This document shows, piece by piece, positions 10,776 through 22,361 of a stretch of DNA of 64,000 bases (positions are counted from its first letter, which is position 1; each line of letters starts with the position of its first letter). The notes beneath the pieces were generated by a model, which worked only from the letters and a program-made list of their open reading frames with translations, did not search any database and was not told where the DNA came from. Both the position numbers and the translations under genes were made by a program. Source of the DNA: Undaria pinnatifida (Eukaryota; Sar; Phaeophyceae; Laminariales; Alariaceae); the NCBI GenBank assembly GCA_012845835.1, contig JABAKD010000007.1:12340011-12404010 (forward strand), read 5' to 3'.

Positions 10776-11960
10776 TTGCAGCTTGAGCTTGAGACTGCTT
10801 TATCCCACCCCACGCCGTGTGATTCACGTACGGCATGGATTTATCGACCCCAGAGCATTTCTGACGATAAGACTGAGGCGTATGCCGTAGAATGGGACAT
10901 TTTCGACCGTATGATGCAGGATAGAGAGAGTGAAGAGTGTGCACTGGCCATTTTGGGCCCCGGGAAAAACCCTTTCCATGTTGGCAACGATCGCAAGCGA
11001 GTAGATATTAACGTGTTCCATGACCGCGCCAGCCACCTGTCCGAACCTTTTTTGACGGAATCTGCTCGGCAGCGAGGGATCACCCTCACCGGACGGATGG
11101 AACCCTGCACTACGTGTATATCGGCGAGGGGGACGAGAGCGGGCGTGCCGAAGCGAAGCGAGGGACGAGCGGGGAAGACGCCTGGCGATCTCTTACATAT
11201 CGACATGTGCGGGCAATACACCACCACCATAGGCGGCAACCACTACATTTATGCTGTCGATGCTGCAACGGGCTACATCGCGAACTACGCCCTGCGTCGC
11301 AAGTCCGACGCCGTGGCCGTCTTCCGGTGGTGTATCGTCGACCTAGCCCACAAAGCGGGGACGAGGATTCGGAGTGTCCGTGGCGACTGCGATTCGCCCT
11401 GGACCAGCAAGGACTTCCGTGACTTCTGATCCACCATGGGAATCGCCGTGCAGTACTTCCCCCCCGGAGCGCAGCAATACAATGGGGTAGTGGAGAATGC
11501 AATCCAGCGTTGCAACAAAGTCGCCATGGCAACTCGCCGCGCCGCGGAGCGACCCTTGGGGCCGGGGGGGTTCTCGTGTGTTCGCGGCCTGGATGCTCGC
11601 GGGGACAAGCTCTGGGCGGAATCGGCGAAGGATGCCGCGCAGAAGCTCAACCGGGCGGCTTCCCCTTCAAATCCCGGTCGCGCGTCGCCGCAGGAGCTGT
11701 TCACCGGCAAGAAGGGTGCTTTCTTGGTGGTGCCGTTTTATCATTACGGTTTCATGTATCGGGAAGGGAGGTCGAAGCTGGACGACAAGGCAGGGCCGTG
11801 CTACTTTCTTAACGCGGGCGACAACCATGCCGACTGCTGTGTGAAGGTACTCAGGGATGACACAGGGCGCGTATGCTACTCTAGCAACGTTACATGGTCG
11901 TCGCTGCAACAGTGGGGGGGGGGGGGGGTTCAGTACTGCCCCTTCCGGGCCATCATCGCC
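10776..11960 (+). pseudogene. copia integrase region
   Basis: Contains the HHCC zinc-binding pre-integrase part (H-x4-H and C-x2-C near 11,020-11,115). It is followed by the DDE core: the LLHIDMCGQY segment with the first Asp near 11,200 and an Asp-bearing VRGDCDSPW segment near 11,390. Then comes the QQYNGVVENAIQ segment that surrounds the catalytic Glu. Integrase preceding RT is the defining gene order of copia. The C-terminal part runs directly into the minisatellite. The frame is interrupted. Confidence 0.88.
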
Positions 11961-11999
11961 CACGCCGCAGGGGGTGTCATTCGAGATTGCCTCGACGCC

Positions 12000-14900
12000 G
12001 CCAGCCACTGCCGGTCCACTGCCCGCGCACTCACCCAGCGCTTACACCTAGCCGCCACCCGGACCGACTGCTATGCCGCCCTCCGCTGCCGGTTCGCCGA
12101 CGGTGGACTCACCCTGCGCTCACCCTGCGCTCACACCTCGCCACCAACCGGACCGAATGCTATGCCGCCCTCCACCGCCGGTCCGCTGCCCGTGCACTCA
12201 CCCAGCGCTCACACCTCGCCGCCACCCGGACCGACTGTTATGCCGCCCCCCGCTGCCGGTCCGCCGCCCGCGCACTCACCCAGCGCCCACACCTCGCCGC
12301 CACCCGGACCGACTGCTATGCCGCCCTCCACCGTCTGTCCGCTGCCCGCGCACTCACCCATCGCTCACACCTCGCCGCCGCCCGGACTGAATGCTATGCC
12401 GCCTGCCGCTGCCGGTCCGCCGCGCGCGCTCTCACCCAGCGCTCACACCTCGCCGCCACCCGGACCGACTGCTATGCCGCCCGTCGCTGCCGGTCCGCTG
12501 CCCGCGCGCACTCACCAAGCGCTCACACCTCGCCGCCGCCCGGACCAACTGCTATGCCGCCATCCGCTGCCGGTGCGCCGCCCGCGCACTCACCCAGCGC
12601 TCACACCTCGTCGCCGCCCGGACTGACTGCTATGCCGCCGGCCGCTGCCGGTCCGCTGCCCGCGCACTCACCCAGCGCTCACACCTCGCCCCCGCCCGAA
12701 CCGACTGCTGTGCCGCCCGCCGCTGCCGGTCCGCCGATGGCGCACTCACCCAGCGCTCACACCTCGCCGCTGCCCGGACCGACTGCTATGCCGCCCTGCA
12801 CCGCCGGTCCACTGCCCGTGCACTCATCCAGCGCTCACACCTTGCCGCCACTCGGACCGACTGCTTTGCCGCCCCCCGCTGCCGGTCCGCCGCCCGCGCA
12901 CTCACCCAGGGCCCACACCTCGCCGCCATCCGGACCGACTGTTATGCCGCCCTCCACTGCCGGTACGCTGCTCGCGCACTCACCCAGCGCTCACACCACA
13001 CCGCCGGCTGGACCGACTGCTATGCCGCCCGCCGCTGCCGGTCTGCCACCCGCGCACTCACCCAGCGCTCACACCTCGCCGCCACCCGGACCGACTGCTA
13101 TGCCGCCCTCCGCTGCCGGTCCGCTGCCCGCGCACTCACCCAGTGCTCACACCTCGCCGCCGCCCGGACCGACTGCTATGCCGCCCTCCGCTGCCGGTGC
13201 GCCGCCCGCGCACTCGCCAGCGCTCACACCTCGCCGCCGCTCGGACTGACTGCTATGCCGCCCGCCGCTGCCGGTCCGCTGCCCGCGCACTCACCCAGCG
13301 CTCACACCTCGCCCCCGCCCGGACCGACTGCTATGCCGCCCTCCGCTGCCGGTCCGCCGACCGCGCTCTCACCTAGCGCTCACCACTCGCCGCTGCCGCC
13401 CGCCGCTGCCGGTCCGCTGCCCGCGCGCTCACCCAGCGCTCACACCACTTTCTCGTACCCGCCTGCTACTGCAGATACACCGCCTTCAGCAGCCACTTGG
13501 CCACCACCACCGCTGCGATCGTCATCACCGCCGTCGGGGCACTCACCCACCGCTCACACCTCGCCGCCGCCCGAATCGACTGCTATGCCGCCCCCCGCTG
13601 CCGGTCCGCCGCCCGCGCACTCACCCAGCGCTCACACCTCGCTGCCGCCCGGGCCGACTGCTATCCCGCCCGCAGCTGCCGGTCTGCCGCCCGCGCACTC
13701 ACCCAGCGCTCACACCTCGCCACCAACCGGACCGACTGCTATGCCGCCCTCCGCTGCCGGTCCGCTGCCCGCGCACTCACCCAGCGTTCACACCTCGCTG
13801 CCGCCCGGACCGACTGCTATGCCGCCCTCCGCTGACGGTGCGCCGCCCGCGCACTCACCCAGCGCTCACACCTCGCCGCCGCCCGGACTGACTGCTAGGC
13901 CACCCCCCGCTGCCGGTCCGCTGCCCGCGCGCTCACCTAGCGCTCACAACACCTGCTTGTACCCGCCTGCTACTGCAGATACACCGCCTGCAGCAGCCAT
14001 TTGGCCACCACCACCGCTGCAATCGTCATCACCGCCGTCGGCGCACTCACCCACCGCTCACACCTCGCGGATGCCCGGATAGACTGCTATGCCGCCCTTC
14101 GCTGCCGGTCCGCCGCCCGCGCACTCACCCAGCGCTCACACTTTGCCGCCGCCCGGACCGACCGCTATGCCGCCCGTCGCTGCCGGTCTGCCGCCCGCGC
14201 ACTCACCCAGCGCCCACACCTCGCCGCCAACCGGACCGACTGCTATGCCGCCCTCCGCTGCCGGTCCGCCAACCGCGCTCTCACCTAAGGCTCACACCTC
14301 GCCGCTGCCGCCCGCCGCTGCCGGTCCGCCGCCCGCGCGCTCACCCAGCGCTCACACCACTTGTTCCTACCCGCCTGCTACTGCAGGTACACCGCCTGAA
14401 GCAGCCACTTGGCCACCACCACCGCTGCGACCATCATCACCGCCGTCGGCGCACTCACCCAGCGCTCACACCTCGCGGCCGCCCGGACCAACTGCTATGC
14501 CGCCCCCCGCTGCCGGTCCGCCGCCCGCGCACTCACCCAGCGCCCACACCTAGCCGCCACCCGGACCGACTGTTATGCCGCCCCCCGCTGCCGGTACGCT
14601 GCCCGCGCACTCACCCAGCGCCCACACCTCGCCGCCGCCCGGACCGACTGCTATGCCGCTCACCGCTGCCGGTCTGCCACCCACGCACTCACCCAGCGCT
14701 CACACCTCGCCGCCACCCGGACCGACTGCTATGCCGCCCGCCGCTGCCGGTCCGCTGCCCGTTCCTCACCCAGCGCTCACAACTCGCCGCCGCCCGGAAT
14801 GACTGCTTTGCCGCCCTCCGCTGCCGGTGCGCCGCCCGCGCACTCACCCAGCGCTCACACCTCGCCGCCGCCCGGACTGACTGTTTTGCCGCCCGCCGCT

Positions 14901-17900
14901 GCCGGTCCGCTGCCCGCGCACTCACCCAGCGCTCACACCTCGCCCCCGCCCGGACCCATTGCTATGCCGCCATCCGCTGCCGGTCCGCCGACCGCGCTCT
15001 CACCTAGCGCTCACCACTCGCCGCTGCCGCCCGGCGCTGCCGGTCCGCTGCCCGCGCGCTCACCCAGCGCTCACACCACTTGCTCGTACCCGCCTGCTAC
15101 TGCAGATACACCGCCTGCAGCAGCCACTTGGCCACCACCACCGCTGCGATCGTCATCACCGCCGTCGGCGCACTCACCCACCGCTCACACCTCGCCGCCG
15201 CCCGGATTGACTGCTATGCCGCCCTTTGCTGCCGGTCCGCCGCCCGCGCACTCACCCAGCGCTCACACCTCGCCGCCGCCCGGACCGACTGCTGTGCCGC
15301 CCGTCACCGCCGGTCTGCCGCCCGCGCACTCACCCAGCGCTCACAACTCGCCGCCAACCGGACCGACTGCTATGCCGCCCTCCGCTGCCGGTCCGCCGAC
15401 CGCGCTCTCACCTAGCGCTCACACCTCGCCGCTGCCGCCCGCCACTGCCGGTCCGCTGCCGCGCGCTCACCCAGCGCTCACACCTCTTGCTCGTACCCGC
15501 CTGCTACTGCAGATACACCGCCTGCAGCAGCCACTTGGCCACCACCACCGCTGCGATCGTCATCACCGCCGTCGGCGCACTCACCCACCGCTCACACCTC
15601 GCCGCCGCCCGGACCGACTGCTATGCCGCCCTTCGCTGCCGGTCCGCCGCCCGCGCACTCACCCAACGCTCACACCTCGCCGCCGCCCGGACCGACTGCT
15701 ATGCCGCCCCCCGCTGCCGGTCCGCCGCCCGCGCACTCACCCAGCGCTCACACCTCACCGCCACCCGGACCGACTGTTATGCCGCCCCCCGCTGCCGGTC
15801 CGCTGCCCGCGCACTCACCCAGCGCTCACACCTCGCCGCCGCCCGGACCGACTGCTATGCCGACCGCCGCTGCCGTCCTGCCACCCGCGCACTCACCCAG
15901 CGCTCACACCTCGCCGCCACCTGGACCGACTGCCATGCCGCCCTCCGCTGCCGGTCCGCTGCCCGCGCACTCACCCAGCGCTCACACCTCGCCGCCGCCC
16001 GGACCGACTGCTATGCCGCCCTCCGCTGCCGGTGCGCCGCCCGCGCACTCACCCAGCGCTCACACCTCGCCGCCGTCCGGACTGACTGCTATGCCGCCCG
16101 CCGCTGCCGGTCCGCTGCCCGCGCACTCACCCAGCGCTCACACCTCGCCCCCGCCCGGACCGACTGCTATGCCGCCCTCCGCTGCCGGTCCGCCGACCGC
16201 GCTCTCGCCTAGCGCTCACCCCTCGCCGCTGCCGCCCGCCGCTGCCGGTCCGCTGCCCGCGCGCTCACCCAGCGCTCACACCATTTGCTCGTACCCGCCT
16301 GCTACTGCAGATACACCGCCTGCAGCAGCCACCTGGCCACCACCACCGCTGCGATCGTCATCACCGCCGTCGGCGCACTCACCCAGCGCTCACACCTCGC
16401 CGCCGCCCGGACCGACTGCTATGCCGCCCTTCGCTGCCGGTCCGCCGCCCGCGGACTCACCCAGCGCTCACACCTCGCCGCCGCCCGGACCGACTGCTAT
16501 GCCGCCCGCCGCTGCCGGTCTGCCGCCCGCGCACTCACCCAGCGCTCACACCTCGCCACCAACCGGACCGACTGCTTTGCCGCCTTCCGCTGCCGGTCCG
16601 CCGACAGCGCTCTCACCTAGCGCTCACACCTCGCCGCTGCCGCCCGCCGCTGCCGATCCGCCGCCCGCGCGCTCACCCAGCGCTCACACCACTTGCTCGT
16701 ACCCGCCTGCTACTGCAGGTTAACCGCCTGCTGCAGCAACTTGGCCACCACCACCGCTACGATCGTCATCACCGCCGTCGGCGCACTCACCCACCGCTCA
16801 CACCTCGCCGCCGCCCGGACCGACTTCTATGCCGCCCTTCTCTGCCGGTCCGCCGCCCGCGCACTCACCCAGCGCTCACACCTCGCCGCCGCCCGGACCG
16901 ACTGCTATGCCGCCCTTCGCTGCCGGTCCGCCGCCCGCGCACTCACCCAGCGCGCACACCTCGCCGCCGCCCGGACCGACTGCTATGCCGCCCGCCGCTG
17001 CCGGTCTGCCGCCCGCGCACTCACCCAGCGCTCACACCTCGCCACCAACCGGACCGACTGCTTTGCCGCCTTCCGCTGCCGGTCCGCCGACAGCGCTCTC
17101 ACCTAGCGCTCACACCTCGTCGCTGCCGCCCGCCGCTGCCGATCCGCCGCCAGCGCGCTCAGCCAGCGCTCACACCACTTGCTCGTACCCGCCTGCTACT
17201 GCAGGTACACCGCCTGCAGCAGCCACTTGGCCACCACCAATGCTGCGATCGTCATCTTCGCCGTCGGCGCACTCACCCAGCGCTCACACCTCGCCGCCGC
17301 CCGGACCGACTGCTATGCCGCCCTTCGCTGCCGGTCCGCCGCCCGCGCACTCACCCAGCGCGCACACCTCGCCTCCGCCCGGGCCGACTGCCATGCCGCC
17401 CGCCGCTGCCGGTCTGCCGCCCGCGCACTCACCCAGCGCTCACACCTCGCCACCAACCGAACCGACTGCTTTGCCGCCTTCCGCTGCCGGTCCGCCGACA
17501 GCGCTCTCACCTAGCGCTCACACCTCGCCGCTGCCGCCCGCCGCTGCCGATCCGCCGCCCGCGCCAGCACCCAGCGCTCACACCACTTGCTCGTACCCGC
17601 CTGATACTGCAGGTACACCGCCTGCAGCAGCCACTTGGCCACCACCACCGCTGCGATCGTCATCACCGCCGTCGGCGCACTCACCCAGCGCTCACACCTC
17701 GCCGCCAACCGGACCGACTGCTTTGCCGCCTTCCGCTGCCGGTCCGCCGACCGCGCTCTCACCTAGCGCTCACACCTCGCCGCTGCCGCCCGCCGCTGCC
17801 TATCCGCCGCCCGCGCGCTCACCCAGCGCTCACACCACTTGCTCGTACCCGCCTGCTACTGCAGGTACACCGCCTGCAGCAGCCATTTGGCCACCACCAC

Positions 17901-19340
17901 CGCTGCGATCGTAATCACCGCCGTCGGCGCACTCACCCAGCGCTCACACCTCGCGGCCGCCCGGACCGACTGCTATGCCGCCCTCCGCTGCCGGTCCGCC
18001 GCCCGCGCACTCACCCAGCGCTCACACCTCGCCGCCGCCCGGACCGACTGCTATGCCGCCCGCCGCTGCCGGTCTGCTGCCCGCGCACTCACCCAGCGCT
18101 CACACCTCGCCCCCGCCCGGACCAACTGCTATGCCGCCTTCCGCTGCCGGTCCGCCGACCGCGCTCCCACCTAGCGCTCACCCCTCGCCGCAGCCGCCCG
18201 CCGCTGCCGGTCCGCTGCCCGCGCGCTCACCCAGCGCTCACACCACTTGCTCGTACCCGCATGCTACTGCAGATACACCGCCTGCAGCAGCCACCTGGCC
18301 GCCACCACCGCTGCGATCGTCATCACCGCCGTTCGCGCACTCACCCACCGCTCACACCTCGCCGCCGCCCGGACCGACTGCTATGCCGCCCGCCGCTGCC
18401 GGTCCGCCGCCCGCGCACTCACCCAGCGCCCACACCTCGCCGCCGCCCGGACCGACTGCTATGCCGCCCTCCACTGATGGTCCGCTGCCCGCGCACTCAT
18501 CCAGCGCTCAAACCTCGCCGCCGCCCGGACCGACTGCTATGCCGCCCTCCGCGGCCGGTGCGTTGCCCGCGCACTCACCCAGCGCTCACACTTCGCCGCC
18601 TCCCGGACTGACTGCTATGCCGCCCGCCGCTGCCGGTCCGCTGCCCGTGCACTCACCCAGCGCTCATACCTCGCCCCCGCCCGGACCGACTGCTATGCCG
18701 CCCTCCGCTGCCGGTCCGCCGACCGCGCTCTCACCAAGCGCTCACACCTCGCCGTTGCCGCCCGCCGCTGCCGGTGCGCCGCCCGCGCGCTCACCCAGCG
18801 CTCACACCACTTGCTCGTACCCGCCTGCTACTTCAGGTACACCGCCTGCAGCAGCCACGTGGCCACCACCACCGCTGCGATCGTCATCACCGCCGTCGGC
18901 GCACTCACCCAGCGCTCACACCTCGCCGCCGCCCGGACCGACTGCTATGCCGCCCGCCGCTGCCGGTCTGCCGCCCGCGCGCTCACCCAGCGGTCACACC
19001 TCGCCGCCAACCGGACCGACTTCTATGCCGCCCTCCGCTGCCGGTCCGCCTCCCGCGCACTCACCCAGCGCTCACACCTCGCCGCTGCCGCCCGCCGCTG
19101 CTGGTCCGCCGCCCGCGCACTCACCTAGCGCTCACACCACTCGCTCGAACCCGCCTGCTACTGCAGGTACACCGCCTGCAGCAGCCACCTGGCCGCCACC
19201 ACCACTGCGATCGTCATCACCGCCGTCCGCGCACTAACCCAGCGCTCACGCCTCGCCGCCGCCCGGACCGGCTGCTATTTCACCCGCTGTTGCCGGTCTG
19301 CCGCCTTCGCACTCGCCCAGCGCTCTCACACCGCCTGCCG
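12000..19340 (+). repeat. Giant 78-bp (26-codon) minisatellite inside copia pol
   Basis: About 7.3 kb of GC-rich tandem repeats with a 78-bp unit. In one frame the unit encodes a 26-residue peptide such as AHSPSAHTSPPPGPTAMPP with flanking AAGPP. Because 78 is a multiple of three, every forward frame is periodic, so long open stretches appear in all three. The other two read LTQRSHLAAARTDCYA-type and THPALTPRRRPDRLLC-type peptides. A second cassette (CTCGTACCCGCCTGCTACTG to CACCGCCGTCGGCGCACTCA) recurs 13 times. The array occupies the position of the normally short, Pro/Ser-rich linker between integrase and RT. Its base composition differs sharply from the rest of the window. Confidence 0.95.
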
Positions 19341-19349
19341 CATGTTCGC

Positions 19350-20835
19350 CGATGCCGGAGTGGTCTCCCTTTTCCATCGAGGACGCCGGCTCGACGACAT
19401 CGTCATCGATATCACCGGCGGCGACACCGGCCCCGCGGACGTACAGAAGGAGGCAGCCGCCGCCGGTCGCCGCAGGATATTTTTCGCCGCTCACCCCACA
19501 TGCAACGAGGATGTTGGGCGAGAGGGGCGACGAGCGCGCGCCGGGGAGAACTAGGTCGGAGGGCCGTCAGCTTTCGGGCGTGCCGGAAGAAGCGGTCTCT
19601 ACGCTGCTGCCGGAGGCGACGTCGTTCGACCACGGGGTAGGACTCCTATCTCATGCGGGGGAGGATGTGCTGCTGTCGCTGCTGGCCAACCGTCGGGCCC
19701 TAAACGCGAAACGGATGCTCCTGCAGGGGCACGGATCTGGTGAGCTGGGGGGCGGAGGAAAGCAGCATGCGGGGTCGGGGGGCGTGGAAGAGAGCAAAGG
19801 TGCGCCACCATACGACACCACGGGCGGGGGGGGGAGCGGGGGTAACTATCGGTTGCTTGGGCCGTCGGGACGGGGAGTGCCGCTCGGCCTTGTGTCGCGA
19901 CTCGCCACGCGGGAGGATGTCGACGAAGCTCTTCGCGAGATGCGCCCCTCTCACCTGCGGCCCGACATGCCCCTCTGCCACGCCAAGGACCTCCGCGTAC
20001 CAAAGACGTTCAGGGAGGCTCGTGACGGTGAGCATGGCGCACAGTTCATGGACCCGGCTAAGCGTGAGGTGTTCGGTTTGCTTGAAGCAGGCACGTATAA
20101 AATTGTTGACGAGTAGCAACGAATAGACAACGTGATCAGTAGCAAGCTTATTTTTGATTGGAAGGTTGATCAATTTGGTTGGCCTACGAAAGCGAAGGCG
20201 AGACTTGTAGCTAGGGGTGACATGCAGAGAGAGTACATTGACTTCGGAGATTGTACGCGCCTACTGTTGCTTCGTCCAGTGTCCGTTTGTTGGCTGTGTT
20301 GGCGTGTGAACATGACCTAGAGTTGTGATGTTTCGATATAGACCAGGCTTTTGTGAGGGCAGATCTTGCCGAGGATGTCTATATGCGATTGCCAGAAGTG
20401 TGTGGTTCATTGACAGGGAGGGTTGTGAAGCTGAGCAAGAGTCTTTATGGTTTGAGACAGGCGTCCAGACAGTGGTATGCATTACTGAAGAAATGTCTTT
20501 TGGATTTGGGGTTTGTGCAATGCTTGGCCGATTCGTGTGTTTTTCGCTTGGTTGAAGGGGGGGAAGTAGTGATGCACCTAGTGGTGCATGTTGATGATAT
20601 TTTTGCCGTGGGAAAGAAGGAAAGGTGTGATCAGTTCGGAAAGGATCTCGGACGTCTTGTTCCAGTTAAGTCAATCGGCGAGCTCAAGTGGTACTCGGGG
20701 TGCTATTACGAGAGAGACAGGGAGGCAGGGAGGTTGACAATTTCGCAACAGACGTACACGGAAGAATTGGGAGAGAAGCATGGTGTGGAGTGGGACAACA
20801 CTATTCTGATTTCTACAACTTGGAGGCTTTGATGA
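19350..20835 (+). pseudogene. copia linker end and reverse-transcriptase region
   Basis: After the minisatellite there is a Gly/Arg-rich linker, then the start of a copia-type RT (RVT_2). The segments PKTFREARDGEHG (about 20,006) and KAKARLVARGDMQREYIDF (about 20,190-20,245) are characteristic. SLYGLRQASRQWY (about 20,437-20,475) and the YVDD-equivalent HVDDIF (about 20,588-20,605) follow. RT would copy element RNA to cDNA in particles. The region is broken in several places. Confidence 0.92.
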
Positions 20836-21059
20836 TTTTGATGTTGACGAGCCAAATGTTCTGTTTCCTTTCCGAGAGTTGATCGGTGCGCTTTTGTGGA
20901 TTGCCTTGTTGACCAGGCCGGATATCGCGAATTCAGTGAGGGCAGTAGCAAGGCATTGCAGTGCCCCAAGCTGATCCACTGGAAAGCGGCACGTAGTATA
21001 CTAGGGTATGCAATGAGGACGAGTTCTTTTGGGATTTCCTTTCAGAAGGGGACGTTGAC

Positions 21060-21535
21060 GGGGATTAGTTTGATTTCGTTCGCAGATGCCGTTTATGCTT
21101 CGCGCAGTACGGACAGGAGAAGGGCGTCCGGGGGGGTAGTGATGTGTGCGGGGGCCTGTTTCGTGGTACTCCAAGACGCAGAAGTGTGTGACTCTCTCGA
21201 CTACTCAGGCGGAGTATGTGGCTATGTCGGACATGGGGAAGGAGATTTTATTTTTGAGTAAGGTTTGGTGTTTTATGTTGCCGAAGGCAAGGATGCCGTG
21301 CATTGCCATGTATGAGGATAACGAGGGTGACATCCAAATCGCAAAGCACCCGATTTCGAACTCGAACTCGAAGCACAATGACGTGAGGCATCAATTTTTG
21401 AGGGAACTGGTAGAAAGGAAGGACGTCGAAATTATCCACGTAGCGTCGCAGTACCAGCATGCTGACTTCCTCACCAAGGCGTTACCTGAGAGGGAGTTTG
21501 AATTTCACCGGGGGATAGTGATGAATTTGACGTGA
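21060..21535 (+). pseudogene. copia RNase H region
   Basis: The C-terminal RNase H domain of copia pol. Diagnostic pieces are the VSWYSKTQKCVTLSTTQAEY segment (about 21,155-21,215), YEDNEGDIQIAKHP (about 21,310-21,350) and HNDVRHQFLRELVE, with the final ASQYQHADFLTKALP (about 21,445-21,490). The last open stretch runs from 21,146 to 21,535. It would have removed the RNA template during cDNA synthesis. Confidence 0.93.
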
Positions 21536-21839
21536 TTTCTCTCTCGGATAGTGTTTGATTTTCTGACTTCCTATTTCTTACATGTTTCTTTGTTTTGTTT
21601 TCTGATGTATATTTATGAGGGTTCAAGGATTTGCATTCAAGTTGATCGATGGAAAATACTGAATAGTGTTTGAGTTTTAATGGTCATGGATGTGATGAGA
21701 ATGGATTTGAGTGTTTTTGCAAATGCAACATTTTTTTGTTTTCTAGACTTGAGTAAAGAAAAACTCTGCAGTATTTTGGTATCTGGGAATGGACGTTTTA
21801 AAAAAGGTAGTCTGGATAAATCATGACAATGTTGCGAGT

Positions 21840-21847
21840 AGGGGAGC
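21840..21847 (+). other. Polypurine tract of the copia element
   Basis: AGGGGAGC lies immediately before the TG of the 3' LTR, in the position and composition expected of the plus-strand primer. The 21,536-21,839 stretch between RNase H and this site is AT-rich, noncoding, and has no other feature. Confidence 0.7.
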
Positions 21848-22356
21848 TGTTGGACGTACTCACTCCATTGTCAGATTGCAAACAAGAATCCGTCGAAAAG
21901 ATGGATTTGAGAATTTTGGGGGTTTCGTATATGTGTGGGATGGATCTCCACAACGGTATTTTGTTGTGTGGATTTTTTTGTTCCCGGATAATATCACTCT
22001 ATTTTTCGACTCTATTTTTGCCTCTACCTTGTGTCTTCTCTGTGTCTGTTCTACGGCTACCACGCCTAAGGCGACCACGCCCCATCTATATTGCAAGGGC
22101 TATCACGCCTTCACCACTGCACGGCTACCACGCATGTATATTTACATCCCGGCTACCACGCCACAGTTCCGAGCTCCATTTCCGGGTTATCGCACCTGGG
22201 CTATCACGCTTCACCACACACGTAAATCGGGTTATCACACCTGACTTAGTTAGTACTTAAAAGTAGTTCGTAGTCTACCGATAACCGGCTATTACGCCAC
22301 CTTTCCCCTCCACCTACACCACCACCGGGGCATCACACGTACCAACCTACTCCGCA
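21848..22356 (+). repeat. 3' LTR of the copia element (509 bp)
   Basis: Begins TGTTGGACGTAC and ends TACTCCGCA. It aligns with the 5' LTR at roughly 92-93% by eye, with two length differences of about 10-13 bp. The GGCTAYCACGCC-like motif cluster is kept. Confidence 0.95.
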
Positions 22357-22361
22357 GGGTG
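22357..22361 (+). repeat. Target-site duplication, right (GGGTG)
   Basis: Identical to 7,610-7,614. It marks the right boundary of the copia insertion and shows that both LTRs belong to one insertion event. Confidence 0.9.

Larger units (their letters stand above)
7615..22356 (+). mobile_element. Ty1/copia LTR retrotransposon, full length, broken
   Basis: Both LTRs are present (7,615-8,126 and 21,848-22,356), each beginning TGTTGG and ending CA. The element is flanked by a 5-bp target duplication GGGTG (7,610-7,614 and 22,357-22,361). Gag, protease, integrase, then RT and RNase H follow in that order, which is diagnostic of Ty1/copia (Pseudoviridae-type) and excludes Gypsy. At 14.7 kb it is about three times the usual size, because a 7.3-kb minisatellite sits between integrase and RT. 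The LTRs differ at roughly 35-40 positions plus two small length differences, about 7-8%, so the insertion is old. The coding region is interrupted at several points (at least about six by eye), so the copy is a fossil. Confidence 0.96.

Noticed and set aside
12000-19340. Many long overlapping reading frames (up to 563 codons) that look like proline-, alanine- or arginine-rich proteins
   Set aside because: They are frame shadows of one 78-bp GC-rich minisatellite inside the copia element, so they were not listed as genes.
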